Source of the DNA: Pseudomonas farsensis
Lineage (GTDB): Bacteria > Pseudomonadota > Gammaproteobacteria > Pseudomonadales > Pseudomonadaceae
Assembly: GCF_014268805.2 (NCBI RefSeq)
Contig: NZ_JABWRF020000002.1
Coordinates: 620,001-684,000 of the forward strand
DNA length: 64,000 nt
Direction: 5' to 3'
Below the pieces are notes generated by a model. It did no database searches and was not told the DNA's origin. It saw only the letters and a list, made by a program, of their open reading frames with translations. Made by a program: the position numbers and the translations under genes. The first letter of the stretch is position 1. Every line of letters starts with the position of its first letter. Of this stretch, positions 9,811-21,002 are shown piece after piece.

Positions 9811-11184
9811 CTAGAAGAAACTCAAGCCGACGTGGAACAGCTTCTCCACATCGCGAATATGCTTTTTATCCACAACGAATAGAATCACATGGTCCCCCGA
9901 TTCGATCACCGTGGCGTCGTGGGCGATCATCACCTGGTCTTCGCGGATGATCGCGCCGATGGTGGTGCCCGGCGGCAGGTCGATGTTCTCGATGGCCTTG
10001 CCGATCACCTTGCTCGACTTCGAATCACCATGGGCAACCGCCTCGATGGCCTCGGCGGCTCCCCTGCGCAGGGAGTGCACGCTGACGATATCGCCACGGC
10101 GCACGTGCGCCAGCAGCGTGCCGATGGTGGCCAGCTGCGGGCTGATGGCGATGTCGATTTCGCCGCCCTGCACCAGGTCGACGTAGGCCGGGTTGTTGAT
10201 GATGGTCATCACCTTGCGCGCGCCCAGGCGCTTGGCCAGCAACGACGACATGATGTTGGCTTCGTCATCGTTGGTCAGGGCCAGGAAGATATCGGCATCG
10301 GCGATGTTCTCTTCGAGCATCAGGTCCTTGTCCGAAGCGCTGCCCTGCAATACCACGGTGCTTTCCAGGGTGTCGGACAGCTGCCGGCAGCGGGCCGGGT
10401 TCATCTCGATGATCTTCACCTGGTAGCGGCTTTCGATGGCCTCGGCCAGGCGCTCGCCAATCTGCCCGCCACCGGCGATCACCACCCGCTTGTTGGTTTC
10501 GTCGATGCGCCGCAGCTCGCCCATGACCGCACGGATGTCCTTCTTGGCAGCAATGAAGAACACCTCGTCATCGGCCTCGATCACCGTGTCGCCTTGCGGC
10601 TTGATCGGCCGGTCGCGGCGGAAGATCGCCGCCACGCGGGTGTCGACGTTGGGCATGTGGGCGCGGATCTGGCGCAGTTGCTGGCCCACCAGCGGGCCGC
10701 CGTAGTACGCCTTGACTGCCACCAGTTGCGCCTTGCCCTCGGCGAAGTCGATGACCTGCAGCGCGCCTGGGTGCTCGATCAGGCGCTTGATGTAGTTGGT
10801 CACCACCTGTTCCGGGCTGATCAGCACATCGACCGGGATGTGGTCGTTGTCGAACAGCTCCTCGCGGGTGAGGTAGGCCGTTTCGCGCACGCGGGCGATC
10901 TTGGTCGGGGTGTGGAACAGCGAATACGCCACCTGGCAGGCAACCATGTTGGTTTCGTCGCTGTTGGTCACCGCCACCAGCATGTCGGCGTCGTCGGCGC
11001 CAGCCTGGCGCAGCACCGTCGGCAGCGAGCCACGGCCCTGCACGGTGCGGATGTCGAGGCGGTCGCCCAGGTCGCGCAGGCGGTCGCCATCGGTATCCAC
11101 CACGGTAATGTCGTTGGCTTCGCTGGCCAGGTGTTCGGCCAGCGTGCCGCCCACCTGCCCTGCGCCGAGGATGATGATCTTCAT
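9811..11184 (-). CDS. trkA: Trk system potassium uptake protein TrkA
   Basis: This 457-residue cytoplasmic regulatory subunit of the Trk K+ channel is duplicated: each half has an NAD-binding RCK-N domain ([19 protein letters not shown] at the N-terminus; [19 protein letters not shown] near residue 235) followed by an RCK-C domain. The length is typical. It follows rsmB by 10 bases and belongs to the minus-strand run def / fmt-rsmB-trkA. Confidence 0.97.
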   Translation of the reverse strand: MKIIILGAGQVGGTLAEHLASEANDITVVDTDGDRLRDLGDRLDIRTVQGRGSLPTVLRQAGADDADMLVAVTNSDETNMVACQVAYSLFHTPTKIARVRETAYLTREELFDNDHIPVDVLISPEQVVTNYIKRLIEHPGALQVIDFAEGKAQLVAVKAYYGGPLVGQQLRQIRAHMPNVDTRVAAIFRRDRPIKPQGDTVIEADDEVFFIAAKKDIRAVMGELRRIDETNKRVVIAGGGQIGERLAEAIESRYQVKIIEMNPARCRQLSDTLESTVVLQGSASDKDLMLEENIADADIFLALTNDDEANIMSSLLAKRLGARKVMTIINNPAYVDLVQGGEIDIAISPQLATIGTLLAHVRRGDIVSVHSLRRGAAEAIEAVAHGDSKSSKVIGKAIENIDLPPGTTIGAIIREDQVMIAHDATVIESGDHVILFVVDKKHIRDVEKLFHVGLSFF

Positions 11185-11194
11185 CGGCTACTCC

Positions 11195-12505
11195 CTACCC
11201 GCGCGAGGCGGCGATCTTGATCAGCTTGGCATAGTAGAAACCGTCGTGGCCGCCTTCCTGGGCCAGCAACTGCCGGCCGTGGGGCTGGCGCAGGCCGGCT
11301 TCGGTGGCCAGGTCCAGCTCGCGGGCACCGGGGGTGCGGGCGAGGAAGGCGGCGATCACCTCGGTGTTCTCGGTGGGCAGGCTCGAGCAGGTGGCGTACA
11401 GCAGGATGCCGCCTACTTCAAGCGTCGGCCACAACGCGTCGAGCAGCTCGCCTTGCAGCGCGGCCAGGGCCGGGATGTCGTCGGCCTGGCGGGTCAGCTT
11501 GATGTCGGGGTGGCGGCGGATGACGCCGGTGGCCGAGCACGGGGCGTCCAGCAGAATGCGCTGGAACTGTTTGCCGTCCCACCAGCTGGCCGTGTCGCGA
11601 GCGTCGCAGGCGATCAGCTCGGCGTCCAGTTGCAGGCGCTCGAGGTTTTCGCGCACGCGGGTCAGGCGCTTGGCTTCGAGGTCGATGGCGACCATCTGCG
11701 CCAGGCCCGCTTCGGCTTCGAGCAGGTGGCAGGTCTTGCCGCCGGGTGCACAGCAGGCGTCGAGCACGCGCTGGCCGGGGGCCAGTTCGAGCAGGTCGGC
11801 AGACAACTGCGCGGCTTCGTCCTGCACGCTCACCCAGCCTTCGGCAAAGCCCGGCAGGCCGCGAACGTCGCAGGCTTCGGCCAGCACGATGCCGTCACGG
11901 CTGTACTGGCAGGCGCTGGCGCCGATGCCGGCTTCGGCCAGCAGCGCCAGGTACGTATCGCGGCTGTGGTGGCGGCGGTTGACCCGCAGGATCATCGGCG
12001 GGTGCGCGTTGTTGGCGGCGCAGATGGCTTCCCACTGCTCAGGCCAGAACGCCTTGAGCGACTTTTGCAGCCAGCGCGGGTGAGCGGTGCGCACCACCGG
12101 ATCGCGCTCCATGCTGGCCAGCAGCTCCTGGCCTTCGCGCTGGGCGCGGCGCAGCACGGCATTGAGCAACGCCTTGGCCCACGGCTTTTTCAGCTTGTCG
12201 GCGCAGCCCACGGTTTCGCCGATGGCGGCGTGGGCCGGAATACGGGTGTAGAACAGCTGGTACAAACCCACCAGCAGCAGCGCCTGCACATCGGCGTCGG
12301 CGGCTTTGAAAGGCTTCTGCAGCAGTTGCGCGGCCAACAGGTCCAGGCGCGGCTGCCAGCGGGCGGTGCCGAAGGCCAAGTCCTGGGTCAGGCCACGGTC
12401 GCGTTCATCGACTTTGTCCAACTGCGCCGGCAGCGAGCTGTTCAGCGAAGCCTTGCCGCTGAGGACAGCTGCCAGGGCGCGGGCGGCGGCGAGGCGCGGG
12501 TTCAT
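11195..12505 (-). CDS. rsmB: 16S rRNA (cytosine(967)-C(5))-methyltransferase
   Basis: This 436-residue protein has an N-terminal NusB-like RNA-binding domain ([16 protein letters not shown]) and a C-terminal SAM-dependent m5C methyltransferase domain. The SAM site is [17 protein letters not shown]. Two catalytic motifs follow, [17 protein letters not shown] and LLYATCSS, each with its Cys. Its start overlaps the fmt stop by 4 bases. Confidence 0.97.
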   Translation of the reverse strand: MNPRLAAARALAAVLSGKASLNSSLPAQLDKVDERDRGLTQDLAFGTARWQPRLDLLAAQLLQKPFKAADADVQALLLVGLYQLFYTRIPAHAAIGETVGCADKLKKPWAKALLNAVLRRAQREGQELLASMERDPVVRTAHPRWLQKSLKAFWPEQWEAICAANNAHPPMILRVNRRHHSRDTYLALLAEAGIGASACQYSRDGIVLAEACDVRGLPGFAEGWVSVQDEAAQLSADLLELAPGQRVLDACCAPGGKTCHLLEAEAGLAQMVAIDLEAKRLTRVRENLERLQLDAELIACDARDTASWWDGKQFQRILLDAPCSATGVIRRHPDIKLTRQADDIPALAALQGELLDALWPTLEVGGILLYATCSSLPTENTEVIAAFLARTPGARELDLATEAGLRQPHGRQLLAQEGGHDGFYYAKLIKIAASRG

Positions 12506-13434
12506 TGGCCAAGTACCTTGCCGCTGGCGAACTTCTCGCGGCGGCTGTTGAACAGGTCACTGAAGTTCAGCGCCTTGCCGCCGGGCAATTGCAGGCGGGT
12601 CAGGCTGAGCGCCTGGTCACCACAGGCCACCACCAGGCCGTCTTTGCTGGCGCTGAGGATTTCGCCCGGTGCGCCGTGGCCGCTGGCCAGGCTTGCGGCC
12701 AGCACTTTGACGCTCTCGCCATCCAATGTGCTGTGGCACACCGGCCACGGGTTGAAGGCGCGGATCAGGCGCTCAAGCTCGATGGCCGGGCGGCTCCAGT
12801 CGATGCGCGCCTCGTCCTTGTTCAGCTTGTGTGCATAAGTGGCCAGGGCGTCGTCCTGCACTTCGCCGTGCAGGCTGCCGTCGGCCAGGCCCGCGATGGC
12901 TTGCACCACCGCTGGCGGGCCCATTTGCGCGAGGCGGTCATGCAAGCTGCCACCGGTGTCATCGCTGGTGATTGGGGTGACCACCTTGAGCAGCATGGGG
13001 CCTGTGTCCAGGCCGGCTTCCATGCGCATCACGGTAACGCCGCTCTCGGCATCGCCGGCTTCGACGGCGCGCTGGATCGGCGCAGCACCGCGCCAGCGTG
13101 GCAGCAGCGAGGCGTGGCTATTGATGCAGCCCAGGCGCGGGATATCCAGCACCGCCTGCGGCAGGATCAAACCATAGGCGACCACTACCATCAGGTCCGG
13201 CTGCAGTGCCGCGAGTTCGGCCTGGGCCTCGGCATTGCGCAGGGTTGGCGGCTGCAGCACCGGGATGCCGTGGGCCACGGCCAGTGCCTTGACCGCACTC
13301 GGCATGAGCTTCTGGCCACGCCCTGCTGGGCGGTCGGGCTGGGTGTAGACGGCCACGATCTGGTAGGGGCTGTCGAGCAAGGCCTTGAGGTGTTCGGCGG
13401 CAAACTCTGGGGTGCCTGCAAAGACGATGCGCAT
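12502..13434 (-). CDS. fmt: Methionyl-tRNA formyltransferase
   Basis: This 310-residue enzyme formylates initiator Met-tRNA. It begins [16 protein letters not shown]; the catalytic region includes [19 protein letters not shown] and, further on, the HDRLA block. It precedes rsmB with a 4-base overlap and follows def across a hairpin terminator, so it may be read partly by read-through or from its own promoter. Confidence 0.97.
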   Translation of the reverse strand: MRIVFAGTPEFAAEHLKALLDSPYQIVAVYTQPDRPAGRGQKLMPSAVKALAVAHGIPVLQPPTLRNAEAQAELAALQPDLMVVVAYGLILPQAVLDIPRLGCINSHASLLPRWRGAAPIQRAVEAGDAESGVTVMRMEAGLDTGPMLLKVVTPITSDDTGGSLHDRLAQMGPPAVVQAIAGLADGSLHGEVQDDALATYAHKLNKDEARIDWSRPAIELERLIRAFNPWPVCHSTLDGESVKVLAASLASGHGAPGEILSASKDGLVVACGDQALSLTRLQLPGGKALNFSDLFNSRREKFASGKVLGQ

Positions 13435-13448
13435 GGAGTTCTCGCTGC

Positions 13449-13480
13449 AAAAAAGAAAAAGGCTTGCCGGAGCAAGCCTT
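13449..13480 (-). terminator. Hairpin with T-tract between def and fmt
   Basis: On the minus strand AAGGCTTGC pairs with GCAAGCCTT around a four-base loop, followed by a T-rich run broken by one C. It stands 15 bases after the def stop and about 15 bases before the fmt start. It looks like an attenuating terminator inside the def-fmt transcription unit. Confidence 0.75.
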
Positions 13481-13494
13481 CAGGGCGGTGGGGG

Positions 13495-14001
13495 TCAGGC
13501 TTGCTGGCGGTGCTGCTTTTCCAGCTTCTTCTTGATCCGGTCGCGTTTGAGTTGGGACAGGTAGTCGACGAACAGCTTGCCGTTCAGGTGATCGAACTCG
13601 TGCTGCACGCACACCGCCAACAGGCCTTCGGCTTCGAGCTCGAAAGGCTTGCCGTCGCGGTCCTGGGCCTTGACCCGAACGCGCAGTGGGCGGTCGACGT
13701 TCTCGTAGAAGCCGGGCACCGACAGGCAACCTTCCTGGTACTGCCCCATGTCGTCGGTCAGCTCTTCGACGCTGGGGTTGATGAACACCCGCGGCTCGCT
13801 GCGATCTTCGCTGAGGTCCATGACCACTACCTGCAGGTGCACGTTGACCTGGGTCGCGGCCAGGCCGATGCCAGGCGCTTCGTACATGGTCTCGAACATG
13901 TCGTCGATCAGCTGGCGCAGGGCGTCGTCAAAAACCGTCACCGGTTTGGCAAGGGTGCGCAGGCGCGGGTCCGGGAATTCGAGAATGTTCAAAATAGCCA
14001 T
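13495..14001 (-). CDS. def: Peptide deformylase
   Basis: This 168-residue metalloenzyme removes the N-formyl group from nascent proteins. All three motifs are visible: [14 protein letters not shown] and HEFDH. The start at 14001 ([15 protein letters not shown]) matches the family. Its leader is interrupted 34 bases upstream by a group II intron in the same orientation, so transcripts from the original promoter must pass through and presumably splice out the intron. I see no strong ribosome site next to the start. Confidence 0.97.
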   Translation of the reverse strand: MAILNILEFPDPRLRTLAKPVTVFDDALRQLIDDMFETMYEAPGIGLAATQVNVHLQVVVMDLSEDRSEPRVFINPSVEELTDDMGQYQEGCLSVPGFYENVDRPLRVRVKAQDRDGKPFELEAEGLLAVCVQHEFDHLNGKLFVDYLSQLKRDRIKKKLEKQHRQQA

Positions 14002-14076
14002 AGGGTCAGGCAGTCACTGTGCGGTCGGTTGAAAAGTCGGGTGGGAACCGGCCATTACTGGCCAGCTCCCCCCTAA

Positions 14077-14110
14077 GAACCGTACGTGCGCCTTTCAGCG
14101 CATACGGCTC
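14077..14110 (-). ncRNA. Group II intron domain V
   Basis: On the minus strand this 34-nt hairpin reads GAGCCGTATGCG, a TGAAAG-containing tip, then CGCACGTACGGTTC. This is the classical bacterial domain V with its catalytic AGC triad and GNRA-like loop. The stop codon of the maturase overlaps its first bases. Confidence 0.9.
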
Positions 14111-15815
14111 AAGCCTTCACCAAGCTTCCAATGGAAGCCGGTTTGCTCACGTGCAGACCACGCGTGTGGAGCTGGTTGTGACAATTAGGATGCAAGAGTA
14201 CCCGATTGGCCAAAGCGTCACCACCGTCTACGGCCCGGTGGATGATGTGGTGGTCGTGCCACCCTGTTTCCTTGGTGATCGGTTGTTTGCAAAGCAGGCA
14301 CAGGCCGTTCTGGCTGGCGAATAAATTTCCGATTTGTTTCCGGTACTTCAGCTTATTCAGCATCCGGTCCATCCGGAGTTTCTCGCCCATGGCCTCCATG
14401 GCTGGATCGTAGGGGTTATATTCCCCACTCACCTTTCTGTGCCGCTCGATCGGAGTACTCGCAAGCGAGTACAACTCGAACTCCCGTTTCGTCCCATTTT
14501 CCTCCAATACTGTGGTCGCGAACACCCATTTCCTGTCCCCTGAGGCCCGAAAATACTTCTTCCTGACCCAGTCGAGGGACTTGTTTGGGTGCCGCCTCTT
14601 TGCCCATCGCCAGAGTTTGATAAACACTCTGTTGTCCATACGGCTGTACGCTTGTTTGGCAACTACTGGCTGGTGGTACAGAGCCCACCCTCTCAGCATC
14701 GGGTTTAGCATTCGGATCAAGTCGCCCTGCCTCACCGTCTTGTGAGAGTCGATCACCTCTCGAACCTTGCTATAGAACGCCTTAACGTTCTTCTTGCTCG
14801 GCTTGATCAGTAACGTTCCGTCGTATTTCCGGAAACTCCATCCAAGGAAGTCGAAGCCTTCGTCGATGTGAGCAACACGCGTTTTCTTGAGTGACAACCG
14901 CAGCCCTCGCGTCGCGAGGAACTGTTCTACCCAAGGTTTTACTTCGTTCTCAAGCACCTCCGAGGAGGTGCCAGTAATCACGAAGTCATCTGCGTATCGC
15001 ACCACATTCACCTTCAGTTTCTTCGCCCTTGCCACTCCTAGGTATTGCTTGAGGAGTGTTTCCAGACCATCCAGTGCCAGATTTGCCAACACCGGGGAGA
15101 TAATTCCCCCTTGTGGCGTGCCTGCGTCCGTTGCGTGCAACTGCCCCTTGTGGATGACTCCAGCCTTTAACCACTGCTGAAGCATCCGGGTATCCGTAGG
15201 GGCATTCCTTAGCAGCCATTCGTGGTTGATGTTGTCGAAGAACCCTTCGATGTCTGCGTCCAAAACCCAACAGGCGGAAGCCTGTTTGGAAAGACACAGG
15301 AAGAGCTGAGCCATCGCATCCGCCGTACAACGTTCGATCCTGAAGCCGTAGCTATTAGGATCGCCATGGGTTTCGGCGATGGGAGACAGGGCCAGCATGT
15401 ACAGCGCTTGCATAGCCCTATCCGTCATGGTCGGTATGCCCAATGGGCGTTCCCGTCCATCCGACTTCGGGATGTAGACTCGCCGTAGTGGCCGAGCCCG
15501 GTAACCCCGCGTCTTCAACTGACCAACCGCGTTCCATTTCGCGATGGGTGTGTCCCAGAGTTGCCTATCGACTCCCGCCGTACGGCTTCCCTGATTTTCC
15601 GTGACTCTCCGTACAGCCAAGTATCTGGCCGACTTCGAGCGAGTAAGCATTCGTTGCAGGGATTTAACCCTGCGCCATTTGCCTTCCCGACAAGCCTTCG
15701 CAATTCGCACCTGCATTTCCCGGACATTCCGTTGAACCCGACGCCAATCGACGTCGTGCCATTGTTGCGGAGTGCCGGAAAGCGCAGGCTCACCTTGCTG
15801 GCTGAGCTCTTTCAT
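14109..15815 (-). CDS. ltrA: Group II intron reverse transcriptase/maturase with HNH endonuclease
   Basis: This 568-residue intron-encoded protein has an RT domain (residues about 80-330) with the YADDF active site in VVRYADDFVITG and with GTPQGGIISP as the preceding block. A maturase X domain follows (about 350-460), then a C-terminal HNH endonuclease domain with CLLCKQP, HDHHI and HPNCHNQLH. It should help the intron splice and retrohome. The ORF appears intact, so the element may still be mobile. Confidence 0.95.
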   Translation of the reverse strand: MKELSQQGEPALSGTPQQWHDVDWRRVQRNVREMQVRIAKACREGKWRRVKSLQRMLTRSKSARYLAVRRVTENQGSRTAGVDRQLWDTPIAKWNAVGQLKTRGYRARPLRRVYIPKSDGRERPLGIPTMTDRAMQALYMLALSPIAETHGDPNSYGFRIERCTADAMAQLFLCLSKQASACWVLDADIEGFFDNINHEWLLRNAPTDTRMLQQWLKAGVIHKGQLHATDAGTPQGGIISPVLANLALDGLETLLKQYLGVARAKKLKVNVVRYADDFVITGTSSEVLENEVKPWVEQFLATRGLRLSLKKTRVAHIDEGFDFLGWSFRKYDGTLLIKPSKKNVKAFYSKVREVIDSHKTVRQGDLIRMLNPMLRGWALYHQPVVAKQAYSRMDNRVFIKLWRWAKRRHPNKSLDWVRKKYFRASGDRKWVFATTVLEENGTKREFELYSLASTPIERHRKVSGEYNPYDPAMEAMGEKLRMDRMLNKLKYRKQIGNLFASQNGLCLLCKQPITKETGWHDHHIIHRAVDGGDALANRVLLHPNCHNQLHTRGLHVSKPASIGSLVKA

Positions 15816-17051
15816 GCTGCTTTCCTCTCAAAGTGATACCACCCGAGCGGAAGGCGCACGTACCCCTGAGGGGCGTATGCACCCCGTCAGGGTTGGAAGA
15901 TCAAGGGCCAATGAAGCCAGCCCTGAAGTTGATGAGACGGTCTCAGTCAGAGTCATTGCGGCAGAAGACCACGCAGAAGTCTGCCCGGTTTCCCGTGGGG
16001 TGATGTTCCAACCCCTATCCAAGCCATTACAACCTGGCGTTCGCTTTCTCTGCGATCCCATACCCGCACCGCCAACAGTGTTCCTTACGGTTCACCTGCC
16101 CAAAGGGCAGCGATACGGGCTTACCACGTTCCCTGTCTGTCACACGACTGGGTTAGGACCTACCTTTTTCACCGGTGATCTCGGAAGACGACGTATCCCC
16201 AGCTCAGACGGGAATAACCGATCACGTACCTTTTGGTTCAAGCCTGTCAGCAGCTTTGGCTTGGCTATGTTTACGGTGTTTATCAGTAGTTCACATATGT
16301 TGCCCATACCAGTCAGCCTAGCGCCTTAACCCGGCACTGCTCCGAGTCTCTGCACACCTCCTCGCGGAGAGAATGCACCCGAGATGGGGGCTACATTGTC
16401 AGACGGGCTTCACACACCACCGTTGCCAGTAGTGCATGCCGTCGTAGGCTACCGTTGGTCGTACAACGAGTCCGCTACTGCTCCATGTGGGCGGCAGTTG
16501 GACAATGACAGACAGAGCTTCCGCTCATGTCTCCTGAGGAAAATCCGAGCCAAGACGGTAATGACCGTTGGTCGGTTACTTGTTACCTCCTGCAATTAAA
16601 AGGAGCAGGAGGAGACCCCTGCGGGGATCTACACTCCCGCGTGGGTTAAGTCTAAGAGGCTCTCCAAAACCGGGAGTACCGGTTCTGCGGTCGTGCTACC
16701 GAGAGCTGAACGACCTTGGGGTTTGCCATCCGCCGCAGCGGTAAGTCCTTGAAGGCAGTGGACTTCTGGGTTGGTTTTGTTTCTTGGGGATGGATACCCA
16801 AGTATTCGATTTCCTTGCAGAAATCCCATCAAGCTGACCATACAGCTTGGTGGAGGAGACACGCTACGCGTGTCGCACCTGAGCACACATAATAAAGGGA
16901 AAAGGTTGGCAAGGCACCTGCGAAAGCTCGGCTAGGGTGTGAATGGTGCGCTTATAGCGCATTTGATGGACAGGTTTTCAAAGCGTTATCAACACAGTTA
17001 TCCACAGGTTGTGCCATGTCGATGGCCGCCTATCGATCAAGGATGATCCCT

Positions 17052-18149
17052 ATGCCGCTGTTCGATCCTTCGCCGTGCCCGCCTTCGGAACTTGAGGCGC
17101 GGCTGCGTCTGCACAGCCTGCCCGATACCGGTTTGCGGCGCTTTCATACGCTCATCGAAGCGTTCGGCAATGCCTCTTCTGCGCTCAGCGCACCGGCCAG
17201 CGCGTGGCGTTCGCTAGGCCTTCCGGCCGCCAGCATCGATGCCCGGCGCAGCCCGCAGGTACGCGACGGCGCACTGGCTGCAATGGCCTGGCTAGAGCGT
17301 CCGGGCCAGCATTTACTGATGTGGGACGGGCCGGGCTACCCGGCATTACTGGCCGAAATCGACGACCCGCCGCCGCTGTTGTTCGTCGCTGGTGACCCCA
17401 CATTACTCGAACAACCGCAGTTGGCCGTGGTGGGTAGCAGGCGTGCGTCGCCCCCTGCGCTGGACACCGCCGGGGCCTTTTCGCGCTGCCTCTCGCTGGC
17501 CGGTTTTACCATCACCAGTGGCCTTGCCCTGGGCATCGACGGTGCTGCACACCGGGCAGCATTGAAGGCTGGCGGGCGCACAATCGGGGTGCTCGGCACG
17601 GGCCTGCAAAAACTTTATCCACAGCGCCACCGCGACCTCGCCAGGGCCATGCTCGACAGCGGCAGCGCGCTGGTTTCGGAGTACCCCTTGGACGCAGGCC
17701 CGCTACCCGGCAACTTCCCCCGCCGCAATCGCATCATCAGCGGCATGTCGCTGGGGGTGCTGGTGGTTGAGGCAAGTTTGGCCAGCGGTTCGCTGATCAC
17801 CGCACGGCTGGCCGCCGAACAGGGGCGTGAGGTGTATGCCATACCGGGCTCTATCCATCACCCGGGCGCCAAAGGCTGCCACCAGTTGATTCGTGACGGC
17901 GCGTTGCTGGTAGAAAGCGTCGAGCAGATTCTGCAAACCCTGCGCGGCTGGCAGAACCTGCCCCCCGCGGCTGTGGACAAACCCGCGCACCCGCTGCTGG
18001 CACTGCTGCACGCCGCCCCGCAGACCAGCGAGGGCCTGGCCCATAGCAGTGGCCAGGCGCTGGCGCGGGTGCTGGCCAGCCTCACCGAACTGGAGCTTGA
18101 AGGCAGGGTCAGCAGTGAAGGTGGCCGTTGGTTTGCCCGGTCGGGCTAA
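17052..18149 (+). CDS. dprA: DNA processing protein DprA
   Basis: This 365-residue Rossmann-fold protein loads RecA on incoming single-stranded DNA in natural transformation. Key blocks are VVGSRRASPPALDTA, GLALGIDGAAHRAAL, ISGMSLGVLVVEA and a C-terminal winged-helix part. The ATG at 17052 has AAGGA 8 bases upstream and gives the usual MPLFDPSPCPPSELEARL start; in-frame ATGs at 17016 and 17043 lack a comparable site. A DnaA-box nonamer at 16998 and a one-mismatch copy at 16986 lie just upstream. The gap 16879-17051 has no recognisable gene. Confidence 0.95.
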   Translation: MPLFDPSPCPPSELEARLRLHSLPDTGLRRFHTLIEAFGNASSALSAPASAWRSLGLPAASIDARRSPQVRDGALAAMAWLERPGQHLLMWDGPGYPALLAEIDDPPPLLFVAGDPTLLEQPQLAVVGSRRASPPALDTAGAFSRCLSLAGFTITSGLALGIDGAAHRAALKAGGRTIGVLGTGLQKLYPQRHRDLARAMLDSGSALVSEYPLDAGPLPGNFPRRNRIISGMSLGVLVVEASLASGSLITARLAAEQGREVYAIPGSIHHPGAKGCHQLIRDGALLVESVEQILQTLRGWQNLPPAAVDKPAHPLLALLHAAPQTSEGLAHSSGQALARVLASLTELELEGRVSSEGGRWFARSG

Positions 18150-18189
18150 GTACACTGCGCACCAAGGCTTATAGGCGGAGAGAGACAAA

Positions 18190-18747
18190 ATGGTGAGCAG
18201 TTGGCGTGTGCAGCAAGCCGCACGAGAGATCAAGGCCGGCGCGGTGATCGCCTATCCAACCGAAGCGGTCTGGGGCCTGGGCTGCGACCCATGGAACGAA
18301 GACGCGGTGTATCGCCTGCTGGCGCTCAAGTCGCGGCCTGTGGATAAAGGCCTGATTCTGGTCGCCGACAACATTCGCCAGTTCGATTTCCTCTTCGAAG
18401 ACTTCCCTGAAGACTGGATCGACCGCATGGGCAGCACCTGGCCTGGGCCGAACACTTGGCTGGTGCCGCATCAGGACCTGTTGCCCGAGTGGGTGACCGG
18501 CCAGCACGACACCGTGGCGCTGCGGGTCAGTGACCACCCGCAGGTGCGTGAACTGTGTTCGCTGGTGGGGCCGCTGATTTCGACCTCCTGCAACCCTGCT
18601 GGGCGCCCGGCGGCGAAAACCCGGTTGCGGGTGGAGCAGTATTTCCATCGCCAGCTGGACATGGTGCTCGGCGGCGCCTTGGGTGGGCGCAAGAACCCGA
18701 GTGTGATTCGCGACCTGGCTACCGGCCAGGTCGTCCGGGCGGGGTGA
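18190..18747 (+). CDS. tsaC: L-threonylcarbamoyladenylate synthase
   Basis: This 185-residue YrdC/Sua5-family protein makes threonylcarbamoyl-AMP from threonine, bicarbonate and ATP for t6A37 modification of tRNAs. The sequence shows [31 protein letters not shown] and the C-terminal [15 protein letters not shown] nucleotide-binding stretch. It has the short TsaC form without the Sua5 C-terminal domain. It lies 40 bases after dprA on the same strand. Confidence 0.95.
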   Translation: MVSSWRVQQAAREIKAGAVIAYPTEAVWGLGCDPWNEDAVYRLLALKSRPVDKGLILVADNIRQFDFLFEDFPEDWIDRMGSTWPGPNTWLVPHQDLLPEWVTGQHDTVALRVSDHPQVRELCSLVGPLISTSCNPAGRPAAKTRLRVEQYFHRQLDMVLGGALGGRKNPSVIRDLATGQVVRAG

Positions 18748-18764
18748 GGCCATAGCGGCGGTTC

Positions 18765-18871
18765 GTGGCGAGCGGGCTTGTCCCGCGTTGGGCTGCACAG
18801 CAGCCCTGAGGATTACCCTTGAGTTTTCAGGGCTGCTGCGCAGCCCAACGCGGGACAAGCCCGCTCGCCAC
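18765..18871. repeat. Long inverted repeat, GTGGCGAGCGGGCTTGTCCC type
   Basis: The left arm GTGGCGAGCGGGCTTGTCCC is continued by GCGTTGGGCTGC and mirrored by the right arm ending CCGCTCGCCAC. An inner hairpin of CAGCAGCCCTGA type lies between them. A second copy is at 61030-61135, and both are followed by the same short AAGGAGATATG stretch. It separates the convergent genes tsaC and qor. Confidence 0.85.
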
Positions 18872-18954
18872 AAGGGAACTCGCCACAAGGAGATATGCCT
18901 GGCGCCAGCCTGCGATGAGGCCGGTGCAGGGGGCACATAACCGACATGCGGACT

Positions 18955-19932
18955 TCAAGGCAACAACACAGTCGACCCCACCGTCCGTCGTGCCGACAGC
19001 TCAGCCTGGGCCTTGGCCGCTTCACTCAGCGGATAGCGCTGCTGGATATCCACAACCAGCTTGCCGCTGGCGATCATCGCGAACAGGTCGTCGGCCATGG
19101 CCTGGGTGTTCTCGGCATTGTTGGCGTAACTGGCAAGGGTCGGGCGGGTCACGTACAGCGAGCCTTTCTGCGAAAGAATGCCCAGGTTCACCCCGCTCAC
19201 CGCCCCCGAGGCATTGCCGAAACTCACCATCAAGCCGCGCGGCTGCAAGCAGTCCAGCGAAGTCAGCCAGGTGTCGGCACCGACGCCGTCATACACCACC
19301 GGGCATTTTTTCCCGTCGGTCAGTTCCAGCACGCGCTGGGCGACGTCTTCGTGGCTGTAGTCGATGGTTGCCCAGGCGCCGAGGGCCTTGGCCCGTTCGG
19401 CTTTCTCGGCTGAACTGACGGTGCCGATCAACTTGGCGCCCAGCGCCTTGGCCCATTGGCACGCCAGCGAGCCCACGCCCCCGGCTGCTGCGTGGAACAG
19501 GATGATGTCGCCCGGCTGCACGGCGTAGGTCTGCTTGAGCAGGTACTGCGTGGTCAGGCCCTTGAGCATCACCGCAGCTGCCTGTTCGAAGCTGATGCTG
19601 TCGGGCAGCTTGACCAGGTTGGCCTCTGGCAACGTATGCACCTCGCTGTAGGCGCCCAGCGGCCCAACGGCATGGGCCACGCGGTCGCCCACCTTGAGCC
19701 GGCTGACGCCCTCGCCCACTGCTTCTACAACGCCCGCGGCTTCGGTGCCCAGGCCAGACGGCAGCGCAGGCGGTGCGTACAGCCCGCTGCGGAAATAGGT
19801 GTCGATGAAGTTCAGGCCGATGGCATGGTTGCGCACGCGCACCTGCTGCGGGCCGGGCGGAGCCGGGTCGAACTCCACCAGTTGCAGGACTTCCGGGCCA
19901 CCATGCTGGCTGAACTGGATACGCTTGGCCAT
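18955..19932 (-). CDS. qor: NADPH:quinone oxidoreductase
   Basis: This 325-residue member of the zinc-free MDR superfamily has the FxxxGGPEVLQ N-terminus, GTEAAGVVEAVGEGV, and the nucleotide-binding AAAGGVGSLACQWAKALGAK motif with AAxGGVGS typical of QOR. It reduces quinones one electron at a time with NADPH in the cytoplasm. It is divergent from hemF, as is usual in Pseudomonas. Confidence 0.95.
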   Translation of the reverse strand: MAKRIQFSQHGGPEVLQLVEFDPAPPGPQQVRVRNHAIGLNFIDTYFRSGLYAPPALPSGLGTEAAGVVEAVGEGVSRLKVGDRVAHAVGPLGAYSEVHTLPEANLVKLPDSISFEQAAAVMLKGLTTQYLLKQTYAVQPGDIILFHAAAGGVGSLACQWAKALGAKLIGTVSSAEKAERAKALGAWATIDYSHEDVAQRVLELTDGKKCPVVYDGVGADTWLTSLDCLQPRGLMVSFGNASGAVSGVNLGILSQKGSLYVTRPTLASYANNAENTQAMADDLFAMIASGKLVVDIQQRYPLSEAAKAQAELSARRTVGSTVLLP

Positions 19933-19960
19933 TTCACACTCCTGTCGTCGGGCTCGTTAA

Positions 19961-20977
<1,017 letters not shown>

Positions 20978-21002
20978 GCCTGTGGATAAACAAGGAACCG
21001 CC

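Larger units (their letters stand above)
14036..16878 (-). mobile_element. Group II intron with intron-encoded protein
   Basis: The element is 2843 bases and reads on the minus strand. Its 5' end begins GTGCGAC, the group II consensus. Its 3' end is CCACCCGAC directly after a domain VI-like hairpin, and domain V lies at 14077-14110. The last six exon bases before the 5' splice site are GCTCAG (IBS1, plus positions 16879-16884); the intron carries the complementary CTGAGC (candidate EBS1, 16202-16207). The maturase ORF lies in domain IV, and 15816-16878 holds domains I-III without a gene of its own. The boundaries are read from motifs, so an error of a few bases is possible. Confidence 0.85.

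Noticed and set aside
17016-17051. An upstream ATG for dprA
   Set aside because: No ribosome site in front; the ATG at 17052 has AAGGA at the right spacing.
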